This document shows, in pieces, positions 1 through 11,775 of a DNA stretch of 64,000 nt. How positions within the stretch are numbered: position 1 is the first letter of the stretch; the number at the start of each line of letters is the position of its first letter. A program made the translations under genes and the position numbers. The notes under the pieces were generated by a model, which had not been told where the DNA came from, made no database searches, and was given only the letters and a program-made list of their open reading frames with translations. This stretch comes from Carettochelys insculpta (taxonomy: Eukaryota > Chordata > Testudines > Carettochelyidae), in contig NC_134137.1 in NCBI RefSeq assembly GCF_033958435.1, forward strand, positions 156,885,001 through 156,949,000, read 5' to 3'.

Positions 1-240
1 ATCAATGATATTAACAGCATTCTGTGTTGAAGAGGATGTCTACTATTGATCTGTTGTTTATAGAGAGAGAGTCTTAATTCAGTGGTATATGGCTTTGCTG
101 CTCTGTCTTGACTTGTGTCTTTGTGGTTCTTTGGTGCTGAAAGGACAGCTCCACCAAGTGGAATCTGTACTTGCAGCATCGACTAGTAAAAAATAGATCT
201 GGAAAGGGACTGGCTATCTGTTCATACTAACACTTACCAT
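1..240. other. Unassigned intergenic DNA
   Basis: Moderately AT-rich sequence with no recognised gene or repeat. Confidence 0.5.
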
Positions 241-354
241 ATTGCACAGTTCTTACTACTGTATTTCCATCATCTTCATTAGTTTTGCCCACTGGTGATT
301 GCACAGTTCTTACTACTGTATTTCCATCATCTTCATTAGTTTTGCCCACTGGTG
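241..354. repeat. Perfect tandem duplication, 2 x 57 bp
   Basis: The unit at 241-297 is repeated without a mismatch at 298-354, followed by three more matching bases. No longer array is present. The identity implies a recent duplication or an assembly artefact. Confidence 0.97.
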
Positions 355-1290
355 ATTAATTACTAATATAGTTCCAATTTTTGCTATTCTTTGCAGAAGC
401 ACAAACAAAGATTGACTACTAATATTTTTACCACCATGTCTTCTAGACCTGGTCATCCAGCCACAGTCACTCATGACAGTAAGCACATACCACTAACATC
501 TGCAATGCTATGTTTTACTATAGGGACTTGGGAGGAGGACTTTGAAGGTAACTTGAAAGCAAAAATCTACTGTCCCTCTCTTTTTGATATTTGGAGGAAA
601 AACAGTCAATTTATGTCTCTTGCACTGTTTCAGACTCAAGTACCTGGCCAAAGTCAAATGATTCAGAATACAAATTCTTACCTGGGTTACATTTCAGACC
701 ACCAGATGGACTTAGTACAAAGGGAGAGTGAAAAATCTGATAAGATGTGATGGTCTCGTCATTCATTGAGCTAGTCACAGAGCCTGTAGTAGAATCTTTT
801 AACATGCGTGTTTTCTTCTCCCATTGACTGGATGTATTTTCTTGGCATTCCCAACACCTGTACTTAGGCCACTTATAAGGATGTATGGAACATGATGTTA
901 CTGGCATTTATTATCCATTGCAGCAAGACAAGATTGACCTCTTTCTGACATAGACATAGAACCCCTCCCTTCCCCCTAGTGGGTGGAGCCAGTCTCTTGT
1001 GCTGGAAGTGGAGGGACAGAACAGAAAATATAATAGACTGGGCCTCCCGCTCAGTTGAGAGACAGCCGGTGAAAGACTCAGATGCTGCCTTCTTGCTACT
1101 GGTCCCTGAAACAGGGACTGAATTGTATTACCCCCACCTCTGGTGGAACACCAGGAGGATCAGCCACCTGGCAAACACCCTGAGGAGTTGCTGGAACTGC
1201 CAGTTACTGCGTACCCAAAGGTGCCTGAGTGCCTGTGAGGAATGAAGCCTATGACTAGGCAGGGGTAGGAAGTAGCTCAGGGAAACCAGA
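355..1290. other. Unassigned intergenic DNA
   Basis: An open frame at 391-750 (119 codons) has no recognisable domain and no clear promoter. I see no known repeat ends and do not call a gene. Confidence 0.5.
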
Positions 1291-1300
1291 TGTTAGGCCA

Positions 1301-2071
1301 GGGGTGGCCAATACTTTTTGATGGGGCAGGCACTGCAAGATTTTGGTAAGTGATCAAGTGCAGCACTTTTCTATGGGGGGGATGTGGGGTCTGGTATGGA
1401 GGCTGGGCACAGAAGGGAACTCAGAGTAGGAGACTGGGGTGCAGGAGAGGGTGTGAAGTCTCAGACGGAGTTTGGGTCAAGGAGGGGGTGATGACCTGGA
1501 GCAGGGTATTTGGCTGCAGGGTCCAGGAGGAGGTATAAGTGCAGGAGAGGATTCTGGGGGAGGGATGCAGGAATTGGGAAGGAGCAGCGACCTGGGGTGT
1601 GGGAGAGGAGGATATAAATGATTTGGATGGTCACCTGGTACAGGGGATTGAGGTGCATGGTTTGGGATGGGTATGGGTGCAGGAAATGAATCTAACCTAG
1701 AGGCACTTACCTCAGCAGCTCCTGCCCAGCAGCACTCTTGGGCAGTCTTCCCTGCCTGCCAGCAGCTACTGGCTGTTCCATGTGGCTCCCTGTGCTTGGT
1801 GGGGGAGAGCTTCTCATGCTTCTCCTGCCCCAGCAAAATCTGTCAATTCATATTGGTTGGAAATGAGCCAGTGGGAGCTGAGAAACGGTGCTGCACTGCC
1901 CTCCCACATATTCTCTCAGGTCCCATTGGCTGGTTTCCAGCTAATAGACCAATGAGATTTTGCACAGGGAAGGGGAAGTGAGCATAGCTCTCCCCTTCAG
2001 TCCTGGGCTGGATTAAATGGCTTGGTGGGTTGGATCTGGCCCACAGGCTGTATCTCGCCTGCCCCTGAATT
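1301..2071. mobile_element. hAT-like non-autonomous element with G-rich interior
   Basis: The left end reads CAGGGGTGGCCAAT and the right end, reverse-complemented, CAGGGGCAGGCGAG: short CAGGGG ends of the kind seen in hAT elements. The interior is G-rich and includes a CCCATTGGCTGG segment. Related G-rich interiors occur near 13020, 21950 and 26100. No convincing 8-bp target duplication was found, so borders are approximate. Confidence 0.5.
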
Positions 2072-2625
2072 GGTCTGACTGTGTTTGCTGATGTTATGGT
2101 CAGCATGTTTTGGCGGCATCCTCACTTATTCAGTGGTGGGACTACCTGCCACTGCTACGGCCTTTGGCTGAGACCCAGTGGAGTAGGAGGACTCAGGTCC
2201 CCTTTCCCCCTGCTGCAAAGCTCACACCTCAGATAGAAGTTTAGCCACCTTAGACCCCATGGCCTTCATTCGTTTGCTCTCTGCCCCAGCTAGGTAGCTC
2301 ATCCACGCCTGCATCTGCAATGCCCTAACAAGGGGGCTTGAGCCTAGCTGTTTACTGTCTGCCACAAACTACTTTTGCTATGGCCCAACCAAAGGGCTTG
2401 AGCATGGGTATTTAGCATTGCTCAGCCCCACCCAGAGGACTGAGTATGCCTGTATTTGCTGCCTGGCTCATCCAGAGGGCTGGCTATTGACTCTTTACTG
2501 ATGTACAGTTCTAATCCGCTATCAATCAGCCCTCACGTGGCATAGTGAGGCATAGTGGCCTCCCTCTGACACAAAGAGGGAGAAACTACTCCAAGCCTCT
2601 CCTTCACATTTGTAGATTTATTTTC
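2072..2625. repeat. Possible LTR-derived fragment with degenerate tandem units
   Basis: A motif close to CCAAAGGGCTTGAG returns at about 2326, 2387, 2431 and 2468, giving imperfect units of roughly 40-65 bp. The style suggests a retroelement LTR, but no ends, primer site or coding relic are visible. Confidence 0.35.
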
Positions 2626-2629
2626 TTCT

Positions 2630-2725
2630 GTGACAACAAAAAGTCCTGTGGCATCTGATAGATTAACAGATATTTTGGAGCATAAGCTTTTGTGGGCACA
2701 GACCTGCTTCGTCAGATGCATGAGT
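2630..2725 (-). repeat. SINE-like interspersed repeat tail
   Basis: On the minus strand it reads a 'gacgaag...gggtctgtgcccac.aaagctta' block and then 'ctgttaatct...ccacaggact'. The same pattern returns at 17390, 17590, 20960 and 41055. It is a dispersed repeat shared by many reptiles; I do not assign a named family. Confidence 0.6.
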
Positions 2726-2735
2726 GCTGTATGTA

Positions 2736-4932
2736 CTAGTGGTTTCTTCTGTGGTGTATGTATGCACTTTTTACTAAATGATAGCTGCAGGATGCAGAGG
2801 TTAAAAATCTATTTTTTTCCTTTAAAATTTGTTCATTTTATGTGGAAAAGTCTAATAATTGTACATGTGCTTGTACATTTTGTTAATAAAACTAAAATTG
2901 CTGTTTTGATACAAAGAAAATTCATATAACATTGTACAAAAAGTATTTGTATTCTACAAACACAAAAAGTGACACGGTATTAGGGATTATGCCTTCAGTC
3001 CCAAATATGCCCTCAATCCAAAATATAAGAAAGTAGTTTTACTACAGTGATATATAAATTAAATTGCTAAACTCTAATGAATAAAACAGGAGTGGACAAT
3101 TTCTTAGGAACTGACTTATTCTTTAGTCATCCTGTACAGCTATTTTAGGGCAAATGATTATGAGTTTTCACTACCTATACACCAGATTTTCTCAGACTTG
3201 TTGTACATAGCAGTAATGCTGGGATAACTTTGAGCCGAAGCCTTTGAAATGGAGAGAATATATTAGTTGTCTTGAAAAGTGATAGGCTGAAAAATGTGGA
3301 TTTCAGTAGCACTTAGTCATAGTGGCTACTTTTAACTTTCATTTAAAATATAATTTCAAGATTTCTTGCTCTGATTCAAGCGTAATAAGGGAAAAAAAGA
3401 AATTAAAGCCTACTGATGCCAAGATGAATGATAAGAAAACCATGACTCACAATCATTATTCATAAATAGGCAGGTTTTTTTTTAAATCATATCAGGCATG
3501 GCACAGACAGTAGAGAAAAGGAAAAGAGGAACTGTACAAAGAGAAAGTGAGGTGCGGAGGAAGAAGAGGAGATGAGAAAGGCAATGTAAATAGGAGAAGA
3601 CACAAAAAGAGAGTGCCAGGGAGATAACAGTATTGGGAAAGAAAGGCAAATAAATAAATAAATAAATAAATGGCAAACTCTGAAGAAGGCAAAACGTATT
3701 TGAATTTGTGATTTTTTTTTGTTTTTGATGTCACTAAATCCTCTTGCGGAATCTTTTACCTCTTGTAATTAAGTTGCTTACCATTGATTTTCCCTTAATT
3801 CAAGACTCACTCAGGGGAAATAATTAAAACTCATGATTAATGAAGCACCACAACCTTTATTTGTTACTCATTTCCTTAAGAAGCAAATGCCATGCTTTTA
3901 GGGTAATACTCACCCAGACTTGGAAAGTAAATGCAAGGCCTTCCAGTTCACAGTGCGGGGCTAAGTAAGACAGGGGACTTAGTCAGATTGGCCACATAGA
4001 GTGATCCTGTGCAAACTTTTCCAGACATGCCAGCTCTTAAAAGACTAGTGTGGAAGGAGTGGCTGACAGAGCCAGGAGTAACCCCTCCCCATCAGGGAGA
4101 ATAGAGAGGATGCAGCTGTTCTCCTAGCTCATCAGTTGTACCTATGAGTTGGCACTGTAAACTTCTTCTCCTTTTCGTGCTGCTTAGTTATTTGTGCAAA
4201 GTCAATTACTCTAGTATTGTTCAGGGAAGGCTGAATAATATTTATTTAATTTTTAAAGTCCACATATTACATTTTGTCTGTGTCCCAATTTAATAAGTTT
4301 ACAATAGAGCCCTTTTTTTGGTCATCCTATATGGTAGAATTGAAGAATAATGATTCACTTGTGCAGTAATACTACAGCCTATCCAGACCACACCAATGAT
4401 GGAAGTATACCAATGCTTTTCATATAGCACAGCTTGGGAAAAACACTCTTAATGAAATCTTTAGCCATTTACCTGAACAGAAACCAAACACATTTTGCCC
4501 TTTAATAAAGGCTTTTCTGATGGAAAAGTCTTGTGGAATTTATTTGGGTTTAATCATTAGGGTTCTACAGAAATATGATTGAGTTCTTTAGAAAGTGTTC
4601 TAAAATATATAGAACTCAATCTAGCAAGATTTCCTTTCTACAGGCCTTGAGTCACACCGATAGAAGGGAGAAAATTTTCTATGAATTCTCTAGACTTTAA
4701 TACCCCATAAAAGGTTACCATATTAAATTCTGTTAGACTTTGCTATCAGCATTTCATCCAAAGATCTACATGTGATTTACAAGCGTTATTTAAGCCTCAT
4801 AAAACACTTTAGAGGAAGGAAATACTTTACGCATTTTATATATTGACAATGGTCCTGATCTCAAAAACCACTTAAGCAATGTACATAAATTTGCTCATGT
4901 GAGTAGCCGCATTGACCGCCCAGGGGGCCAGT
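2736..4932. other. AT-rich intergenic DNA with a (TAAA)n microsatellite
   Basis: No gene is recognised. A short AAAT/TAAA array lies at about 3648-3672. The minus-strand open frames near 3482-3734 are low-complexity and overlap this simple repeat. Confidence 0.5.
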
Positions 4933-5230
4933 CTTAGGGCTTATCTCCACTACAGGCTGGGTTGCCGCTGCAGTAATCGATTAGAGCCACCAGTGGTTGC
5001 TTTAGCGAGTCTAGTAAAGACCCACTAAATTGACCACTGATCACTCTCACATTGACTCCATTACTCCAGTAGAACAAGATGAGTAAGCAGGAGAGTTTTT
5101 TCTATTGACTTCAACAGTGTGGACTCTGTGGTATGCACATATAAGCTATGTCAATTTAAATGATGCTACTAACAAAACTCAGACTGTGTAGCTTAGATCC
5201 ACTTGTCCTTGTAGTGTAGACCTGCCTGAG
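4933..5230. mobile_element. MITE of the GTCTACAC foldback group
   Basis: The left end CTTAGGGCTTATCTCCACTACAGG is matched by the reverse complement of the right end, CTCAGGCAGGTCTACACTACAAGG. The element is flanked on both sides by AGT, a 3-bp target duplication. It is 298 bp and has no coding capacity. Confidence 0.7.
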
Positions 5231-5322
5231 AGTAATTAATGCCCCACTCCAAGACAGAATTATGCACATGCTTGCTTTTAAATCACACATTTTAGTACCA
5301 CACTCAATATGATGCTTTAGTG

Positions 5323-5473
5323 CAGTGGTTTTCAAAGAGTGTGCCATGATAATTGTCCAAGTCTGCCATGAAATTTAATCAATATCCCCTCTCTGTGGAT
5401 CTTTGCAGAACCACCGGGGGTGAGAAGCGGAGGGGAATTGATGACCCTGCACCAAAATTTTAGGCAGCTAAAA
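5323..5473 (+). mobile_element. Partial hAT-like end
   Basis: It begins CAGTGGTTTTCAAAGAG, a form of the common hAT MITE end. No matching right end is visible before the CR1 element that follows, so it appears truncated. Confidence 0.4.
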
Positions 5474-8010
5474 TCATAGACTCATAGAATGTTAAGGCTG
5501 GAAGGTACCTCAGGACATCATCAAGTCCAGCACCCTGCCTAAAGCAGGATCAAACCCAGCTAAGTCATCCCAGCCAGGACCTTGTCAAGCCGGGACTTAA
5601 AAACCTCTACTGATGGAGATTCCACCATCTCTCTAGGCAAAGCATTCCAGTGCTTCACCACCCTCCTGGTGAAGCAGTTTTTCCTAATATCTAACCTACT
5701 CCTCTCCTGTATCTTCGGACCATTACTCCTTGTTCTGCCATCTGTCACCGCTGAGAACAGTTTCTCTCCCTACTCTTTAGAGCTCCCCTTCAGGAAGTTG
5801 AAAGCTGCTATTAAATCACCCCTCAGTCTTCTCTTCTGCAAACTAGAAAAGCCCAAATCCCTTAGCCTCTCCTCATAGGTCATGTGCTCCAGCCCCTTAA
5901 TCATTATCCTTGCCCTTCGCTGAACCCGCTCCAGCACATCCACATCTTTTCTATACTGGGGGACTTAAAACTGGACACAATACTCCAGATGTGACCTCAC
6001 CAGTGCTGAACAGAGGGGAACAACCACCTCTCTAGATCTGCTCAAAATGTTCCTCCTAATGTACTCCAATATCCCATTAGCCTTCTTTGCTACAAGGGCA
6101 CATATTTAGCTCATAGCCAGCCTGGCATCCACCACAAAGCCTAGGTCCCTTTCCGCTGTACTGCTGCTTAGTCAGTTCATCCCCAGCCTAAAACGATGCT
6201 TGGGAATCTTCTGTCCCAAGTGCAGGGCTCTACACTTGTCCTTGTTGAATCACATCAGATTTCTTTTGGCCCAGTCCTCCAACTTATCCAGGTCACTCTG
6301 GATCCTATATCTACCCCCCAGTGCACCTATCTTTTCCCCTAGCTTAGTGTCATCTGCAAACTTTCTGAGGGTGCAACCCAGTCCCTGATTCAGGTCACTA
6401 ATAAAGATGTTGAACAACACTGGCTCCAGAAACAAGCCGTGGGGCACTCCACTTGAAACCAACCACCATCCAGATGCTGAGCCATTGACCACTACCCATT
6501 GGGCCCAACCAAAGAGTCTGTATTTTACTATTCATATTTCTTTCTTTTGTCAGGATCCTGAAGTCAATCACCTCATGGATGCTGCAGTCCAGGTGGCCAC
6601 CCACTTCTATTTCTTCTACTAGTTCTTCCCTCTTTGGCTGTGTCTACACGTGCCCCAAACTTGGAAATGGCCACGCAAATGGCCATTTCCAAGTTTACTA
6701 ATGAAGCGCTGAAATGCATATTCAGCGCTTCATTAGCATGCGGGCGGCAGCGGCGCTTCGAAATTGACGCTCCTTGCCGCCGCGCATTTCGTCCAGACGG
6801 GGCTCCTTTTCGAAAGAACCCCACCTACTTCGAAGTCCCCTTATTCCCATCAGCTCATGGGAATAAGGGGACTTCGAAGTAGGCGGGGTCCTTTCGAAAA
6901 GGAGCCCCGTCTGGACGCACCGCGCAGCGGCAATCCGCAGCAATTTCAAAGCGCCGCTGCCGCCTGCATGCTAATGAAGCGCTGAATATGCATTTCAGTG
7001 CTTCATTAGTAAACTTCGAAATGGCCGTTTGTGTGGCCATTTCGAAGTTTGGGGCACGTGTAGACACGGCCTTTGTGAGCAGCAAGTCAAGTTGCACATG
7101 GCTCCTTCCTTCAGCACTTGTACCAGGAAGTTATCCCCAACATTTTCCAAAAACTTCCTGGATTGTCTGTGTGCTGCTGTATTGGTCTCCCAACAAATGT
7201 CTGGGTGGTTAAAGTCTCCCATGAGAACCAGGGCCTGGGATCTGGAAGCTTCACTTAGCTGTCTGAAGAAATCCTCATCTATCTCATCTCCCTGATCTGG
7301 CAGTCTATAACAGACACCAACTACAACATCAGCTCTGTTGCTTCCACCTCTAAGCTTAACTCAAAGATGCTAAACTGGCTTTTCTCTCTTGCTATACTGG
7401 AGCTCTGAGCAATCATACTACTCCCTTACATAGAGCGCAACTCCTCCTCCTTTTCTCCCCTGCCTGTCCTTCCTAAACAGTTTATACCCTTCCATGAGCT
7501 TGTTCCAGTTATAGGAGTCATTCCACCAAGTCTACATTGTTCCATCTACCTCAAACTTCTTTGACTGTGTCAGGACCTCTAATTTTTCCTGTTTGTTACC
7601 CAGGCCTTTGGCATTTGTGAACAAACACCTTAGAGAAGTGGCTGTTTGGCCCACTTTCTCCTCTTCATCCAGAAATCCTACTTTGTTGTTCCCTACTCCT
7701 ACCCCACTTACCTCAGGGCTTGTGTCACTGTCCCCTGATGAACCTAGTTTAAAGCCCTCCTCACTAGGCTTGCAAGGCTGCCTGCAAAGATGCTCTTTCC
7801 TCTCTTCGTTAGGTGGATCCCATCTCTTCCTAGCAATCCTCGTTCAAGAAATAGAATCCCAGGGTCAACGAAACCAAATCTTACTCTGCGACATCATCTA
7901 CGCAACCATGTATTTACCTCAGTGATTCGACAGTTCCTACCTGGACCCTTTCCTTCCACAGGGAGGATGGACGAGAACACCACTTGTGCTCCATATTCCA
8001 AATGCTGCTT
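5474..8010 (-). mobile_element. CR1 LINE copy, internally deleted and interrupted
   Basis: The 3' tail lies at 5474 (reads TCATAGACTCATAGAATGT on the + strand). Reverse transcriptase relics lie at 6250-6540 (SGVP...GPVLFNIFISDL and FADDTKLG), endonuclease relics at 6560-6640 and 7075-7300 ([12 protein letters not shown]), and what looks like the end of the esterase-like first ORF near 7740-7990. Sequence between the endonuclease end and the middle of the RT is missing; the junction is near 6540. A foldback element sits inside at 6636-7071. It is not capable of coding. Confidence 0.88.
6636..7071. mobile_element. 436-bp full-length foldback element inside CR1
   Basis: The element is one long hairpin: arms 6636-6850 and 6857-7071 pair around a 6-base loop at 6851-6856. 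The ends read GGCTGTGTCTACACGTGCCCC and its near match. It is flanked by TTT on both sides. Removing the element and one TTT rejoins the CR1 endonuclease frame exactly. The left arm itself contains two perfect 16-bp hairpins (6657-6672/6681-6696 and 6698-6713/6721-6736). Arms are rich in TTCGAA and TACTTCGAAGT. Confidence 0.93.
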
Positions 8011-8090
8011 CCTTGTCTAAGTGATCTGGCAGGAATCCCACTCTCCCACCACGCTGTGGAAAGGAGGAAGGGAGGGAGGATGGGAGCCTG

Positions 8091-8131
8091 TTGGAGCTGG
8101 GACATGGTTTAAATGCCGTGTCCCAGCTCCA
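8091..8131. repeat. Short hairpin (17-bp arms)
   Basis: Arms 8091-8107 and 8115-8131 pair with one mismatch around a 7-base spacer. It lacks a T-run, and its role is unknown. Confidence 0.6.
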
Positions 8132-8346
8132 ACAAGATGGTGGAGAGGGAAGTCTGATCTCTGGAGTTGCCTCCGTGGAACTTGCCCACCTTTTTGCACA
8201 CTGGCAGGCCCAGGTTTCCCACTGGCCCAGGTTTCCTGCTAACCCTGTAAGATGCTGTTTATTCTACTTTGCATTTTGTTCTGATCCATTGAATTTCATT
8301 TATTTAGTGGTTTAATTTTTTAATAAAAATTATACTTTTGTAAATA

Positions 8347-8997
8347 CAGTAAATCCTCAATTTGAATGACCCCTGATATAATGGACTTCGGAAATAACGG
8401 ACGCGGTCTGCCAGCTCCCCCCCCTCACTACATAAATGCTGGAGACTCATCAGAGCCACCGCTGGGGTTGGAGGAGATGCCAGAGTGGCTGGGGCCACCA
8501 GGGCTGAGGCCATAGGGGTCAGAACAGCTAGGGAGGGCTGCGGTGGGGCACAGGAGCTCTCCTCCTGCAGCCCCGCATGTGTGGAGCATGTCGGCGCCTG
8601 GTTGCTGCTGCCTGCAATGGTGCTGAGCAACGCTATGGTGTCGGTGGATGCTTCCAGTTGGCAAACTGGGTGTGACCACGCTCTATCTTAGAGTGGGTGG
8701 CTCGGAGACAGGGGCTGGAGGAGCTGCAGCACTGAGAGAAGCAGAAGATGGAAGGAGCGAGGCCGGCATTCCACTCCTCTTCTGGTAATTGGGAGAGGGA
8801 GATGGAGGTGTGAGGGGAAGAATGGGGCAGGAGGTGGGAGGGGAAGACGAGAGGGCAGAGGACAGGGGTGAGTGATGGGCTGGGAAGGTCAGTGCATCAT
8901 CATACAGTAGAACCATTCAGATATAAAGGACTTTTGGCATTAACAGAAACCCCTTCCCCCCCCCGCCCCGTTAGTCTGTTGAACTGAGGGTTTACTA
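8347..8997. mobile_element. Tigger/pogo-like MITE
   Basis: The left end CAGTAAATCCTCAATTTGAA pairs with the reverse complement of the right end, TAGTAAACCCTCAGTTCAAC, and TA flanks both sides. The interior is GC- and GA-rich with no transposase. TA target duplications and CAGT ends fit the Tc1/mariner (Tigger) group. Confidence 0.7.
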
Positions 8998-9640
8998 TAT
9001 TGTTACAAATATGAAATTCATGATGTCAAAAGGTGAAGTTCAGACACCTGAACTGAATGCTGCATGTGAAACAGATTCAGGGCTATGGTTAGTTAGAAAT
9101 AGTTGAGTTGAGCATATTCTGAAAATGTTTGTGTTCACTGTTGAAAATGGTGTATACTGCGGTAAATTTGAAACATTAATGCATTTGATCCTTGGTTAGC
9201 TTGTTGTACGCACTACTGTGTTGCAAATCTCTCAAGGAAGACTGTAACCATAGTAAATGTAAATAAATGTGACGTTTATGAGGAATCGATCCAGCTGAGA
9301 AAAGTCGGTGTGCCATGGAATTGTCTCATTGAATTGTGCCGTGTTACTGAAAAGGTTGGGAACCAGTGCTTTAGTGAAAGGGTCCTGAGTGATTTGCTTG
9401 TGTTCACAAGACAATCCTACACCCTGAACAAAGATGGCATTTTCATGACTTTAAAATATTCTCACCTAAATGCAGAAAAGTCAGAAAATTCCAAGTTAAC
9501 TCACATCTTGAGAGAAGAAGGGTGGCATAGCAATCTTCTATGAGTTAATGAGTTTTGTTTGTTATAACCTGTACAACATTTCTAATGGAGATTTTGTAGT
9601 ACGTATATTTTGGGTTCATGTTTTATACAGTAAAACAGGT
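8998..9640. other. Unassigned intergenic DNA
   Basis: A stretch at about 9347-9372 resembles a hAT right end (AGGTTGGGAACCAGTG), but the left partner was not found. No gene was recognised. Confidence 0.4.
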
Positions 9641-9849
9641 CTCGCCTTGCCTCTTGTGGGTGTCTGGATGCGGGTGTCTACGCTCACACCAAAGTTCCAT
9701 AAGGCGTGATCAAAATGTACAGTGTTAAGGTCCAGCACAGATTCTCAGGCAAGGTTTAGGAAGACCCTGAGTCCCGCAATCCTGTCAGAGGGTGTTCCGC
9801 CTTGCCCCGTCCCCAGTGACTTGTGCCACTTAGGCCTTATGCTGTGGTT

Positions 9850-11480
9850 CAGGCCCAGGTTTCCACAACTCCACAGTCTGGGAAGTCACATTCCGTGAGC
9901 GTGCATGAGCAGCTGAAATGCCCTGTTTTCCCACAGTGGAAGCACACCAGTGGTTTCCTTCTGATGCCTGACTGATCCTGTCTACTTGGGTTGCCTGCAA
10001 GATGACCTGGGCCCAGATGTGGGAGAGGAAACCCCCATCTGGTATGGTGCTCTGGTGCTGGGACCAGAGGGACGTCCCTTATCTTTGGATTGGGCCTTTT
10101 AAGTAGCCCTTTTTGAGCTCACATCAAACCCTCAGAGGCCTGGGTCAGTCAGCCGTCTGGCTGCTGTCAGGTGGTTCTGCCAGCCCTGGCAGTGAGAGGA
10201 AAATCCTTAATTAGCTGGACTGTGGCTGTAAGAGCATTTTGGTTGTGCTGCCAAGGCCACGTCTGCATTGAGAGGAGCAAAATTATGGAATCAACCACTT
10301 CTGATGTTGTATATGCCTTAAGGCATAGCAAATGTGTGGCCTAGCCCCATAGACACTGGGCTATCACTTGGGGTTGGACTCCTGGAGAGAAAGGTCTACA
10401 CAAAACCTTTGCCGATAGGTCTCTGGGAGTGCCCCCAAGTGGTTGAATATGGCAGCCTTCGCTCTCCAACAGTCTGCCACTTCAGCATCATCCAGTGATC
10501 AAGCCTGAGCTTCCCCAGACAGGAAAGGTGCCAGCCAGGGGGGCCTGGTGGTTCTTTTCCACCCAGTGGCCATGTCTCCACTCTTGAATGTAACCAAATA
10601 GGCCTCTGGATCATTGTGTAGATCCATTTTGGCCAGGGATATTCCCAGGCTGGGATCCACATGAGCAGAGGGAGTCGGAGATGTGAGTCACTGCAATGCT
10701 GTTGTGTAAAACTGCTGCTGCCACCACTGCTGGAGCTGAGGCACTTCTAGGACATCCTGCTGCTGCTCGTCAGCTTTTTGGGCCTCTTGCTGTGCTTCCA
10801 CCAGTGTCCTCTGAGTCTCTGCTGCACTGTGCTACTGCTGAGCCAGCAGCCTCATTTGTTCCTTCATGGTCCTTGTTCACAGAGCGGGTCTGACCCAAAT
10901 GGATCCTCGCTTCTGGTACCACCGTAATGGGGCTTTCCTTGATTCTTGCAGGTGCCCTCATCTGGGGGCGGGATGCAGGTGTTTCCCCCCGCCCACATTC
11001 AATAAAGTCTTTGGCTACTTAGCCTTCAGGTATGTCACATTCTATATACAATACTAAGTCCCTCAATTACTCAGCCACCTGCTGAATCATAGTCCATATC
11101 AACGTAGATAACAATGAACTGTTGATATCAGTCTTCCAGCTGAGCCACATTCCATGGAGATATAAACTCCTTCTGGGGTATACTGTGAGCAGAGCCCATC
11201 TCAGCTCCCTTTTTATAGTGACTCTCAATAGAGTCCTTGTCCTTCTTGTTGGCAGTGTGGGTCAGCTTTCACACAGAACTCTATGAGATAGATCTCTCCC
11301 TAAGGAAGTCTCCAGCCACACTGAGCTGGCTGTGGTGCTGCAGCTCCTTTTTATGGGCTTTCCTGGCCCCTGATTGGCCAGTTCCCTTGGCTTCCACTCT
11401 AGCCTCCTGGGAGGACTTCTCTATTCTCTGGATGATGCAGCAAGGCCACACGTCTCAGCCTTCTCTGCCCTGCCACATAC
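9850..11480 (-). pseudogene. Degenerate LTR retrotransposon: 5' LTR-like block, leader and gag relic
   Basis: Read on the minus strand: an LTR-like block with two TATA-like ATAAAAAG motifs (about 11480-10960), then a TGGTACCAGAAGCGAGG stretch (around 10900-10920) that looks like a primer-binding leader, a Gln/Ala-rich region, a broken capsid-like frame (10662-10396), and a CX2CX4HX4C zinc knuckle at 9944-9903. Frames are broken by stops and shifts. No protease, reverse transcriptase or integrase follows. The order fits Gag of a Ty3/gypsy-type element, but an endogenous retrovirus-like origin is not excluded. Confidence 0.55.
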
Positions 11481-11775
11481 ACTCACTTTCATGGCTTTTT
11501 AGAATATGAATCTACTCAGGAAAATGACTAATGTAAAAACAGCACCTGCCTACTCAACATACTTGCTTCTGAGTCATATCTGCTGGCTTTAGTGACAAAA
11601 TAAATATTTTTTATGGTATTTTATTCCTGTTAGTCCTGTACAGCCACCCCATCTGGGACACTGAGTTATATTCTATTTCTTTTTTTTTTAAATCAGAAAT
11701 GGCATTGATTAATTTGCAGTCATTTGCACCAGCACAATCCCACTGGATTCACTGCATATGACAAAATATGTAATA

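Noticed and set aside
241..354. CRISPR-like array
   Set aside because: Only two adjacent identical units with no spacers, in a vertebrate genome; it is a tandem duplication.
391..750. 119-codon + strand frame near the window start
   Set aside because: No domain, no repeat of codon-like bias, no promoter or splice context; compatible with chance.
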